From Gemmatimonadota bacterium (GTDB lineage: Bacteria > Gemmatimonadota > Gemmatimonadetes > Gemmatimonadales > GWC2-71-9), in the NCBI GenBank assembly GCA_003222235.1, contig QHVD01000277.1, forward strand, positions 1 to 27,861: DNA of 27,861 nucleotides, written 5' to 3'. The notes under the pieces are model-generated. The model was not told where the DNA came from. It worked only from the letters and a program-made list of their open reading frames with translations, and did no database searches. Within the stretch, counting starts at the first letter, position 1, and each line of letters opens with the position of its first letter. Shown here in pieces: positions 15,122 through 23,901 of the stretch. The position numbers and the translations under genes are program-made.

Positions 15122-16378
15122 ATGTTTGCAACATACGGGTTACTTAGCCTGCTGACGATCTCCGGCCGGGACCGCCCGCTCCAGCCGGCTCGCTCCGTCG
15201 ATTATCGCCCCCGCGTCGAAGTCTGGACCAGCCGGGGCGACGACCCTTATACCAGCCGTCAACCCGTCCGGGTCTACTTCCGCGCCGAGCAGGACGCGTT
15301 CGTCACGATCTTCCGCGTCGATACCGACGGGCGGGTGCAGGTCTTGTTCCCGCGCGAGCCCTGGGAGGACAACTTCGCTCACGGTGACCGGGACTACGAG
15401 GTCCGGGGAGCCGACTCGCGCGAGGCCTTTTACGTCGATGACTACCCAGGCGTGGGCTATGTTTTCGCGGTCGCGGCGGCCGACCCGTTCGCCTACGACG
15501 CGATCGAAAGGGGCGACCACTGGGACTACCGCGGAATCGCCGACGGCCGCATCCGCGGCGACCCCTACGTCGCGCTCACCGGCCTCGCCGAGCGTATCGT
15601 GCCCGAGGGCTACACGGAGTGGGACTACGATATCGTGCCCTACTATGTGCGGCAGCATTACGACTACCCGCGGTTCCTGTGCTACGACTGCCACACGTAC
15701 GTCAGCTACCCGTATTGGAGCCCGTACGATTACAGCTGCATTCGCTTCCGGATCGTGGTTTTCGACGATCCTTATTACTACCCGTATCGCTACTACGGCG
15801 GCACGCGGGTGGTGTTCACGCGGCCCCTGCGGCCGGAGCCGCGCTTCATCTTCAAAGACCGCCAGCGCTCGGACGTCTTCGTGACGCGCGTGCGGCAGCG
15901 CCCGGTGAACGACGACCGTCGCCGCGAGCCCGGGGTCCGGAGCCAGGACCTGGGGGGGGCTGGCGTCGTCCCGCCGCCTATCATTCGGCAGCGTCCGCGG
16001 CCCGAGAACCCACAGCGGCCCGACGACGCGGACCGCGGCGGCCGTCGCCGCCCAGATCAGACGGATCACCCGGATCGGCGCGATCGCCCCGACCGGCCGG
16101 ACCGACCCGGGCAGGCTATGCCGTCCGACGCGCGCCCGGACCATCCCCGGCCCGCGCCACCGGCGACCGTTGCACCAGAGCGCCCACGCGCAGAGCCCCG
16201 CCGCGAGCCGGAGGCCCGCCCCCGGGTGGAGCCCGAAGCCCCGCCCTCCCCGCGCGTCCAGCCTCCCGCGCACGCCCCGTCCCCACCGCCCCGGAGTGAG
16301 CCGCGCGTCGAGCCGAAGCGCGAGCCGCCGCGCGAGAAGCCCAAGAGCGAGCCCGAGCTGAAACGGCGCAAACCGTAA
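15122..16378 (+). CDS. DUF4384-domain protein with Tyr-rich middle and Pro/Arg-rich tail
   Basis: The 418 residues have three zones. Residues about 30-115 look like a DUF4384 domain (VRVYFRAEQDAFVTIFRVDT, then GRVQVLFPREPWEDN). Residues about 160-245 are very rich in Tyr and contain a few Cys (YYVRQHYDYPRFLCYDCHTY, YWSPYDYSC, DDPYYYPYRYYGGTR). From about 250 the chain is a low-complexity Arg/Pro/Asp/Glu tail with repeated RPDRPD-type steps and a basic end. The N-terminus is only weakly like a signal peptide (MFATYGLLSLLTISG), so location is uncertain; the composition suggests a cell-surface protein. Function is unknown. It is preceded by a sigma-54-like promoter and followed by a GC hairpin before the M28 peptidase. 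Family confidence is moderate. Confidence 0.75.
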   Translation: MFATYGLLSLLTISGRDRPLQPARSVDYRPRVEVWTSRGDDPYTSRQPVRVYFRAEQDAFVTIFRVDTDGRVQVLFPREPWEDNFAHGDRDYEVRGADSREAFYVDDYPGVGYVFAVAAADPFAYDAIERGDHWDYRGIADGRIRGDPYVALTGLAERIVPEGYTEWDYDIVPYYVRQHYDYPRFLCYDCHTYVSYPYWSPYDYSCIRFRIVVFDDPYYYPYRYYGGTRVVFTRPLRPEPRFIFKDRQRSDVFVTRVRQRPVNDDRRREPGVRSQDLGGAGVVPPPIIRQRPRPENPQRPDDADRGGRRRPDQTDHPDRRDRPDRPDRPGQAMPSDARPDHPRPAPPATVAPERPRAEPRREPEARPRVEPEAPPSPRVQPPAHAPSPPPRSEPRVEPKREPPREKPKSEPELKRRKP

Positions 16379-16393
16379 GGGATCGGGAACGTG

Positions 16394-16428
16394 CGCGCCC
16401 GGCCGTGGTTCCCTCCCGGCCGGGCGCG
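16394..16428 (+). terminator. GC-rich hairpin after the DUF4384 gene
   Basis: Perfect 12-bp stem: CGCGCCCGGCCG (16394-16405) and its complement at 16417-16428, with an 11-nt loop, then TTAGCTTTC. It starts 15 nt after the stop codon. The T-run is weak, so termination is likely but could be partial. Confidence 0.6.
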
Positions 16429-16458
16429 TTAGCTTTCGGTCCTCTCGATCCTCGTCAC

Positions 16459-16463
16459 GGGAG
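16459..16463 (+). promoter_or_regulatory. Shine-Dalgarno deciding the start of the M28 peptidase
   Basis: GGGAG with 7 nt to the GTG at 16471. The open frame extends upstream to 16405 through the terminator hairpin, but the signal-peptide start at 16471 is better supported. Confidence 0.6.
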
Positions 16464-16470
16464 CTCCTCC

Positions 16471-17994
16471 GTGCGTTACACGATCCCGCTGTGCCTGCTC
16501 CTTGCCCCCTGCGCGCTCACGGGGCAGACCCGGGCGTCGGTGCGGCGCGCCGTCGGGTCGATCACACCCGAAGACCTGCGGCGCCACATTGGGGTTCTCG
16601 CCGATGACTCGATGCGCGGCCGGGCCACGCCGTCGCCCGAGCTCGAGAAGGTCGCGGCCTACATCGCGGGCGAGTTCAAGAGGGTCGGTCTCAAGCCCGG
16701 CGGCGAACGGGGCACCTATCTCCAGCGCTACTCGATCGAGCGGGTCCAGCTCGTGGCCGAGAGCTCCGTCGTGTCCTTGAGCGGCGCCGTCACGGCGACC
16801 TGGAGGCTCGGCACCGACCTGCAGCTGTTCGGCGGCAGCCCGCCGTCGGGAGCGACCACGGGTGCCGCCCTCCTGGTCACGGGGACGCCCACGGCCGACG
16901 GACCGCTCGACTCGGCAGCGATCGCGGGGAAGGTGGTGTTCGTACCGTTCGACGGTGCGCCGGCGCCGGTCGTCCGGCTCGTGCGCCGGCTCCACCCGGC
17001 CGCGGTCATCGGCATCGGCCGGTGGCCCGATTCGATCTGGACGATGCTCGCGGCCCGTCAGACGAGAATCATCAGCCGTAACCCGGGCCAGGGCGCGCCG
17101 GGCCCCCCGGCCTTCATCACGCGAGACATGACGGCACAGCCGCTCCTGGCGCAGGCCGGCCTCGATCTCGATTCGTCCCGCGCGGCGATGACCCGACCCG
17201 TCGCCCTACAGCCCCTCTCGGGTGTGAGCGTCCGCCTCGCGATGCACGAGCGGGTGCTCGAGCGAGCGTCGGCGCCCAACGTGATCGGGATCCTCGAGGG
17301 CAGCGATCCGAAGCTCAAGAACGAGTACGTCTTCTTCACCGCCCACATGGATCACATCGGCACACCGGGCGCAGGCGAGGGATGCGCGGCCCGCGGCGGC
17401 GACTCCGTCTGCAACGGCGCGGACGACGACGCCTCGGGCTCGGCGGCCGTGATCGAGGCGGCGAACGCGTTCTCGCTCCTCACGCCGCATCCGCGCCGCT
17501 CCCTCGTTTTCATGACCGTGAGCGGCGAGGAGCGGGGGCTCTGGGGCTCGAGCCACTTCGTGGAGCATCCCACGGTGCCGCTGCAGGACATCGTGGCGGA
17601 CCTGAACACCGACATGGTGGGACGCAACTGGAAGGACACGATCGCGGTGATCGGGAAGGAGCATTCGGATCTGGGGGCGACGCTGAACCGCGTGGCCGCG
17701 TCCCATCCCGAGCTCCACATGACGCCCATCGACGACATCTGGCCGCAAGAGGGGTTTTACTTCCGCTCCGACCACTACAACTTCGCCCGCAAGGGGATCC
17801 CGATTCTCTTCTTCTTCAACGGGACGCATCCCGACTATCACGAGGTGTCCGACGAGCTCGCGAAGATCGACGCCGAGAAGGAATCCCGGATCGTGAAGCT
17901 CGACTTCTACCTCGGACTCGAGATCGCCGGCAGCCCGGAGCGCCCGAAGTGGAATCCGGAGAGCTACAAGAGGATCGTGCAGGGTGCCAACTGA
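16471..17994 (+). CDS. Secreted M28-family zinc metallopeptidase
   Basis: A predicted exported aminopeptidase or carboxypeptidase with two zinc ions. The 507 residues start with a signal peptide (MRYTIPLCLLLAPCALTGQ). An insert of about 110-250 between the N-terminal part and the catalytic core resembles a PA-type domain. Zinc ligands and catalytic residues are readable: H292 in TAHMDHIG, D319 in NGADDDASG, the E353/E354 pair in SGEERGLWGS, D381 in NTDMVG, and H435 in FRSDHYNF. All five sites are present, so the enzyme should be active. The LAPC sequence is not a clean lipobox, so type I cleavage is more likely than lipidation. It is convergent with rho, with 12 nt between the stops. Substrate is unknown. 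Confidence 0.92.
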   Translation: MRYTIPLCLLLAPCALTGQTRASVRRAVGSITPEDLRRHIGVLADDSMRGRATPSPELEKVAAYIAGEFKRVGLKPGGERGTYLQRYSIERVQLVAESSVVSLSGAVTATWRLGTDLQLFGGSPPSGATTGAALLVTGTPTADGPLDSAAIAGKVVFVPFDGAPAPVVRLVRRLHPAAVIGIGRWPDSIWTMLAARQTRIISRNPGQGAPGPPAFITRDMTAQPLLAQAGLDLDSSRAAMTRPVALQPLSGVSVRLAMHERVLERASAPNVIGILEGSDPKLKNEYVFFTAHMDHIGTPGAGEGCAARGGDSVCNGADDDASGSAAVIEAANAFSLLTPHPRRSLVFMTVSGEERGLWGSSHFVEHPTVPLQDIVADLNTDMVGRNWKDTIAVIGKEHSDLGATLNRVAASHPELHMTPIDDIWPQEGFYFRSDHYNFARKGIPILFFFNGTHPDYHEVSDELAKIDAEKESRIVKLDFYLGLEIAGSPERPKWNPESYKRIVQGAN

Positions 17995-18006
17995 GGCGAC
18001 TCGGCG

Positions 18007-19098
18007 TCACCTGACCGCTTTCAAGACTTCGGCGTTGGTCTTGAAGCGCCGCAGCTCGGTCAGCAACACCTCCATGGCCTTCTCCGGCGGCAGTCCGACG
18101 AGGTTGCGCCGGAGCTTCTGTTTCGCCTCCACCGCCGCGGGATCCGCCAGGAGCTCCTCGCGCCGCGTCCCGCTGGCGGCGATATCCACCGCCGGATAAA
18201 CGCGCCGGTCGGCGAGCTCGCGCGTGAGCCGCAGCTCCGCGTTGCCCGTTCCCTTGAACTCCTCGAAGATCACGTCGTCCATGCGGCTTTCGGTCTCGAC
18301 GAGCGCGGTCGCAACGACGGTGAGAGAGCCGGCCCCTCCACTCCCCTCCCCCCCGTCGCCCGGCACCGCGCGCGCCGCGCCGAACAGCGCCTTCGGTTTC
18401 GCGAGGGCGTGGGCGTCGAGGCCGCCGGACATGGTGCGGCCGCTGGAGCGGCCGGCCGTGTTGTGCGAGCGTGCGAGCCGAGTGAGGGAATCGAGCACGA
18501 TCACCACGTCCTTGCCCAGCTCCACCTGCCGGCGCGCATGGTCGAACACCATGTCGGCGACGGCGACGTGCCGCGCGTGTGGGAGATCGAAGCTCGAGGC
18601 GACCACCTCTCCCCGACCCCAGTCCACCATTTCGCTCACCTCTTCCGGCCGTTCGTCCACCAGCAGGATCAGCAGAATGGCGGTCGGGTAGTTCAGCGCG
18701 ACGCCTTCCGCCACCGCCTGTAGCATGACGGTCTTGCCGGCCTTGGGAGGGGAGACGATCAGGGCCCGCTGCCCGAGGCCCAGCGGGCAGACGAGGTCCA
18801 CGACCCGCTGGATGTCGGCGGTGCGCCGGCTGGAGGCGCCCGGTGTCTCGAGCCGGAGCGGCCGCGAGGGGTGCACGGCACCGAGCTTCGCGAACTCGGG
18901 GCGTTCGACGAGGGCCGGACCGGGTGGCGTCCCGTTCACACTCACCAACCGGCCATTCTCGAGCACCACGAGATCGCCGCGCCGCAGGCCGGCGACACGC
19001 ACGGGCGGGTCGCCTTTCGCGGGGAGATAGCTGTTCGCCGCGAGACGGAGGAAGCCACCCTTGGGGCTCGGGTCGAACCAACCGGTGAGGGGAGGCAT
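18007..19098 (-). CDS. rho: Transcription termination factor Rho, short N-terminus
   Basis: A hexameric RNA-dependent ATPase that ends transcription. The 363 residues keep the cold-shock-like RNA-binding fold in shortened form (GGFLRLAANSYLPAKGD to FAKLGAVHP) and the full ATPase core: Walker A SPPKAGKT, LLVDERPEEVSEM, VLDSLTRLARSHNT, Q-loop region SGGLDAHAL, KPKALFGAAR, and R-loop DDVIFEEFKGTGN. It lacks the N-terminal helical domain of about 50 residues found in E. coli Rho. An in-frame stop at 19132-19134 with no other start codon before the ATG shows this is not a start-call error. A G-rich stretch at 18333-18354 adds about eight residues (GDGGEGSGGAG) before SLTVVATAL. Key catalytic residues are intact. 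Confidence 0.95.
   Translation of the reverse strand: MPPLTGWFDPSPKGGFLRLAANSYLPAKGDPPVRVAGLRRGDLVVLENGRLVSVNGTPPGPALVERPEFAKLGAVHPSRPLRLETPGASSRRTADIQRVVDLVCPLGLGQRALIVSPPKAGKTVMLQAVAEGVALNYPTAILLILLVDERPEEVSEMVDWGRGEVVASSFDLPHARHVAVADMVFDHARRQVELGKDVVIVLDSLTRLARSHNTAGRSSGRTMSGGLDAHALAKPKALFGAARAVPGDGGEGSGGAGSLTVVATALVETESRMDDVIFEEFKGTGNAELRLTRELADRRVYPAVDIAASGTRREELLADPAAVEAKQKLRRNLVGLPPEKAMEVLLTELRRFKTNAEVLKAVR
18333..18354 (-). repeat. In-frame G-rich insert inside rho
   Basis: The coding strand carries GGGGGGGAGGGGAGTGGAGG, encoding Gly/Ser/Glu residues near 246-255. Other Rho proteins have only a short turn here. Confidence 0.55.
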
Positions 19099-19112
19099 GC
19101 GGGGGTTGAGTA

Positions 19113-19142
19113 AAGATAGAGGTGCTAGGCGCTAGGTGTCAG
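19113..19142 (-). promoter_or_regulatory. Possible promoter of rho
   Basis: On the minus strand, CTGACA (19142-19137) and TATCTT (19118-19113) are 18 nt apart, matching 5 and 4 of 6 consensus bases. Transcription would start near 19106, about 8 nt before the rho ATG, which has no Shine-Dalgarno. The -35 element lies inside the left arm of the 7-nt repeat hairpin. Confidence 0.33.
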
Positions 19143-19197
19143 GTGTTAGGGGGGGTTGGGGGCCCTAACACCCAACACCTAATACCTCACACCTCTA
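19117..19197. repeat. 7-nt tandem repeats forming a 35-bp imperfect hairpin, rho/lepA divergent region
   Basis: The left arm 19117-19151 contains CTAGGCG, CTAGGTG, TCAGGTG, TTAGGGG. The right arm 19163-19197 contains CCTAACA, CCCAACA, CCTAATA, CCTCACA, CCTCTAT. The arms pair at 28 of 35 positions around an 11-nt G-rich loop. It sits between the start codons of rho and lepA, so it lies in or beside both promoters and may act at the DNA level. Confidence 0.87.
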
Positions 19198-19201
19198 TAT
19201 T
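19196..19201 (+). promoter_or_regulatory. -10-like box before lepA
   Basis: TATATT, with 10 nt to the ATG at 19212. No -35 hexamer is seen at the right distance, and no Shine-Dalgarno precedes the ATG. If used, the mRNA would have a leader of only a few bases. Confidence 0.25.
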
Positions 19202-19211
19202 TTCCCACCAC

Positions 19212-21003
<1,792 letters not shown>

Positions 21004-21011
<8 letters not shown>

Positions 21012-22047
21012 CCTCGTGATCCAGACCGCGTTTCTGGGCGACGTCGTGCTGACAACGCCGCTGCTCGAGGTGCTGGCGCGGCGCCACGGTGCGGTGGACG
21101 TCGTGACGACGCCCGCCGCCGCGCCGCTCGTCGAGACCTTGCCGGCCGTGCGCCGGGTGGTCCCCTACGATAAACACGGCAACGACCGGGGGCTGCCGGG
21201 GCTCTTCGCCCTCGCCCGGCGACTCCGGGCGGAGCGCTACGACGTGGCGTATCTTCCTCATCGGTCGTTGCGGACGGCGGCGCTGGCCTGGCTGGCCCGC
21301 ATCCCGGCGCGGGTGGGGTATCGCGACGGGTGGCCGCTGTTGTACACCGAGGCCCGGGCCCGGCCGCGGGCCGCTCATGAGATCGACCGCCTGCTCGCCC
21401 TCGCGGCCGCCGAGCCGCGGGGCGAGCGACCGAGCCTGTGCGTCACGGCCGAAGACCGCGCGACGACCGAGGCGTTCTTGCGGGAGCACGGCATCGTGGC
21501 GGGCGGGGGCGGGGGCGGGGGCGAGCCGTTCGTCGCGCTCGCGCCGGGCTCCATCTGGGGCACGAAACGGTGGCCGCACTACCGGGAGCTGTCGCAGCGG
21601 CTCGCCGCGCGCGCGGGGCTCGTGGTGGTCGGAGGGCCCGAGGACGCGGGCCTGGGCGATGAGATCGTGAGGGCGGTCGGGGGGGGGGGCGGTCGCGGGC
21701 GGTGGTCGGCGGTCAACGGCTGTGGCCGGCTCACGCTCCGGCAATCGGCGGAGGTCATTCGGCGCGCCGTAGCGCTCGTCACGAACGACAGCGCGCCGCT
21801 CCACTTCGCGCAGGCCGTGGGCACGCCGACCGTGGCCATTTTCGGCCCCACAGTGCCGGCATTCGGGTTCGGCCCGCGGGGGCCGCGGGACCGGGTGATC
21901 GAGTGCAGCGGGCTGGCGTGCCGCCCCTGCTCGCCGCACGGCCCGGAGACGTGCCCGCTGGGGCATCATCTGTGCATGACGTCCCTCACTGTGGACCAGG
22001 TGCTCAGAGCGATCGAGGAGACCGGTGCGTTACATCGTCGGGATTGA
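21004..22047 (+). CDS. Glycosyltransferase family 9 (ADP-heptose:LPS heptosyltransferase type)
   Basis: Predicted to add heptose, or a related sugar, to the LPS core on the inner face of the inner membrane. The 347 residues begin with the GT9 opening LVIQTAFLGDVVLTTPLLEV. The donor-site motif NDSAPLHFAQAVGTPTVAIF starts at N261, with FGP boxes after it, and the end CPLGHHLCMTSLTVDQVL resembles WaaF. The TTG at 21004 is preferred because the first beta strand needs the residues before the GTG at 21016. It overlaps lepA by 8 nt. Oddities: a GGGGGC triplet repeat (21505-21522) encodes a Gly8 stretch at about 166-173, and a G11 run (21679-21689) lies upstream of the donor motif. WaaF is the closest type, but acceptor and sugar are not proven. 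Confidence 0.88.
21501..21522 (+). repeat. Gly-coding GGGGGC repeats in the GT9 gene
   Basis: Three tandem GGGGGC 6-mers preceded by GGGC, encoding a run of glycines at about residues 166-173, between the two Rossmann domains of the glycosyltransferase. Confidence 0.8.
21679..21689 (+). repeat. G11 homopolymer in the GT9 gene
   Basis: Eleven consecutive G encode part of AVGGGGGRGRW (about residues 224-234). The conserved donor-binding motif lies downstream, so a one-base change in the run would remove it from the frame. Such tracts are known phase-variation sites in surface-sugar transferases of other bacteria. Confidence 0.92.
22015..22020 (+). promoter_or_regulatory. Shine-Dalgarno for the ROK kinase
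   Basis: GAGGAG with 4 nt to the GTG at 22025, inside the end of the GT9 gene. It supports a 23-nt gene overlap. Confidence 0.7.
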
Positions 22048-22990
22048 CATCGGCGGGACGAACATCGTCGTCGGCACGGTGGCCGAGGACGGCTCTGAGG
22101 TGCTGGGGCTCGTTTCCGAGCCCACGTTCGGGGAGCAAGGGGCGGACCGGGTGCTCGACCGGATCGCGAAGCTGGCGCGCGCGTCGATGGCCGCCGCGGG
22201 CGGGCGCGAAATCGCCGGTGTGGGGATCGGGTCTCCGGGGCCCCTCGACACCAAGCGGGGCGTGGTGCTGCTCACGCCGAACCTCGGCTGGACCGACTAC
22301 CCGCTGCGCGACCGCCTCGAGCAGGCACTCGGGATGCCCGCCGTCCTGGACAACGACGCCAACTGCGCCGTCTTCGGCGAGTGGTGGCGCGGCGCGGCGC
22401 GCGGGGCCGACCACGTCGTCGGGCTGACGATCGGGACGGGGATCGGCGGTGGCATCGTGCTGTTCGGCGAAATCTACCGCGGGGCGTCCGACATCGCCGG
22501 AGAGTTCGGTCACATGACGATCGACTCGACCGGGCGGCGCTGCAAGTGCGGCAACTACGGCTGCCTCGAAGCCTACGCGTCGGGACCCGCCATCTCGGCG
22601 CGGGCCGTCGAGGGAATCGAGGCCGGCGTCGAAACGTCGCTCCCCAGGTACGTGGAGGGGGACCTCGCGAAGATCACCGCCCAGCTTGTCTACGAAGCGG
22701 CGCACGACGGCGACGAGTTCGCCCTCGAAGTCGTGAAGGACACGGCCCGGTTCCTCGGCGCCGGAGTCGCGAACATCATCAACGTGTTCAACCCGCAGGT
22801 CGTGGTGATCTGCGGCGGCGTGACGCTCGCCGGGGACCGGCTCTTCGTGCCACTGCGGAGCGAGGTGCAGCGGCGCGCGTTCAAGCCCGCTGTGGCAGCG
22901 TGCCGGATCGTGCCGGGCGAGCTCACGGGCACGGCCGGCGTGTACGGTGCCGCGGCGGTCTTCATCCAGCGCACCTGGGGACGGGTGTGA
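22025..22990 (+). CDS. ROK-family sugar kinase (glucokinase type)
   Basis: A cytoplasmic hexose kinase, most like ROK glucokinase, phosphorylating the sugar 6-OH with ATP. The 321 residues contain the phosphate-binding opening GIDIGGTNIVVGTV, the catalytic Asp in VLDNDANCAVFGE (about D111), the second phosphate loop TIGTGIGGGIV, the sugar-binding GEFGHMTI, and the ROK zinc site H163, C173, C175, C180 (GRRCKCGNYGCLEAYASG). There is no N-terminal DNA-binding domain, so it is an enzyme and not a ROK repressor. Its GTG has a strong Shine-Dalgarno, and its stop overlaps the PfkB gene (GTGA). It may feed sugar phosphates into envelope sugars made by the neighbouring GT9 enzyme. The substrate is inferred from the family only. 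Confidence 0.92.
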   Translation: MRYIVGIDIGGTNIVVGTVAEDGSEVLGLVSEPTFGEQGADRVLDRIAKLARASMAAAGGREIAGVGIGSPGPLDTKRGVVLLTPNLGWTDYPLRDRLEQALGMPAVLDNDANCAVFGEWWRGAARGADHVVGLTIGTGIGGGIVLFGEIYRGASDIAGEFGHMTIDSTGRRCKCGNYGCLEAYASGPAISARAVEGIEAGVETSLPRYVEGDLAKITAQLVYEAAHDGDEFALEVVKDTARFLGAGVANIINVFNPQVVVICGGVTLAGDRLFVPLRSEVQRRAFKPAVAACRIVPGELTGTAGVYGAAAVFIQRTWGRV

Positions 22991-23901
22991 AACGGCTCGG
23001 CGTCATCGGCTCGATGGTGTGGGACACCATCTTCGGCCGCGATCCTGCACAGCCGGCCGTGCAGGAATGGGGTGGCATCTCGTACTCCCTCGCGGGCTTC
23101 GACGCCGCGCTCGACCCCGACTGGGAAATCGTGCCGCTCGTGAAGGTCGGTCGCGACCTGGCCGTGCCGGCGAACCGGTTCCTCCACTCCCTGCACCATG
23201 TGGCGCCCGACGCGCGCTTCCTCGAGGTCCCCGAGCCGAACAACCGGGTCACGCTCCGCTACTACTCGACGGAGCGCCGCTGCGAGCAGATGTCGGGCGG
23301 GGTGCCGCCGTGGACCTGGCCCGAGCTCGGGCCGATGGTGCGCGACCTCGACGCCCTGTACATCAATTTCATCTCGGGCTACGAGATGACCCTCGAGACC
23401 GCCCGGTTCCTGCGCCGCGGTTTCCACAAGTTCCTCTACGCGGACCTGCACAGCCTGTTCTTCGGCAAGGAGCCCGACGGCACCCGCGTGCTGCGACCGC
23501 TTCCCGACGCTCCGGCGTGGTCCGGCTGCTTCGACGTCGTCCAACTGAACGAAGACGAGATGAAACAGCTCGGCGACGATCCCCTCGAGGTCGCGGCGGG
23601 AACGCTCGCCCAGGGGTGCCGGACGCTCGTCGTCACGCTCGCCGCGAAGGGCGCGGTCTATTTCACGGGCCAGCCGGTTCGCACCGCCCGCATTCCGGCG
23701 GAAGGCGGGCCCTTCCTCCACGAGGGAGACCCGACGGGGTGCGGCGACGTGTTCGGCGCCACGGTGACCGCGTCGTTGCTCGCCGGGTTGCCGCTCGAGG
23801 CGGCGCTGCGGCGCGGCACGCAGATGGCCGCCCGGAACGTCAGCCACCGCGGCGCGACGGGTCTGCGGGATCATCTGCTCGGACACCTGAGCTCGGTGTG
23901 A
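22987..23901 (+). CDS. PfkB-family carbohydrate kinase
   Basis: A ribokinase-fold kinase. The 304 residues have the family N-terminus (GVIGSMVWDTIFGRD, then GGISYSLAGFDAAL) and PfkB signature 2, DPTGCGDVFGATVTASLLAG, with the catalytic base at about D254. NEDEMKQLG and LVVTLAAKGAVYF mark the ATP-binding half. The substrate cannot be read: members act on ribose, fructose, adenosine and other compounds. The GTG overlaps the ROK stop and the next gene starts in its own stop, both by 4 bp. Two sugar kinases of different folds in a row, ahead of a regulatory ATPase, are unusual. An ADP-heptose-type role (HldE-like) is possible given the GT9 neighbour, but HldE-specific features are not evident. 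Confidence 0.88.
   Translation: MKRLGVIGSMVWDTIFGRDPAQPAVQEWGGISYSLAGFDAALDPDWEIVPLVKVGRDLAVPANRFLHSLHHVAPDARFLEVPEPNNRVTLRYYSTERRCEQMSGGVPPWTWPELGPMVRDLDALYINFISGYEMTLETARFLRRGFHKFLYADLHSLFFGKEPDGTRVLRPLPDAPAWSGCFDVVQLNEDEMKQLGDDPLEVAAGTLAQGCRTLVVTLAAKGAVYFTGQPVRTARIPAEGGPFLHEGDPTGCGDVFGATVTASLLAGLPLEAALRRGTQMAARNVSHRGATGLRDHLLGHLSSV

Noticed and set aside
15122..15175. Clear Sec signal peptide on the DUF4384 protein
   Set aside because: The hydrophobic stretch is short and lacks a basic start and a good cleavage site, so export is left undecided.
19117..19201. Intrinsic terminator of rho or of an upstream gene
   Set aside because: The hairpin lies upstream of both divergent genes, so no gene ends there; the short TATATTTT reads better as part of a lepA promoter.
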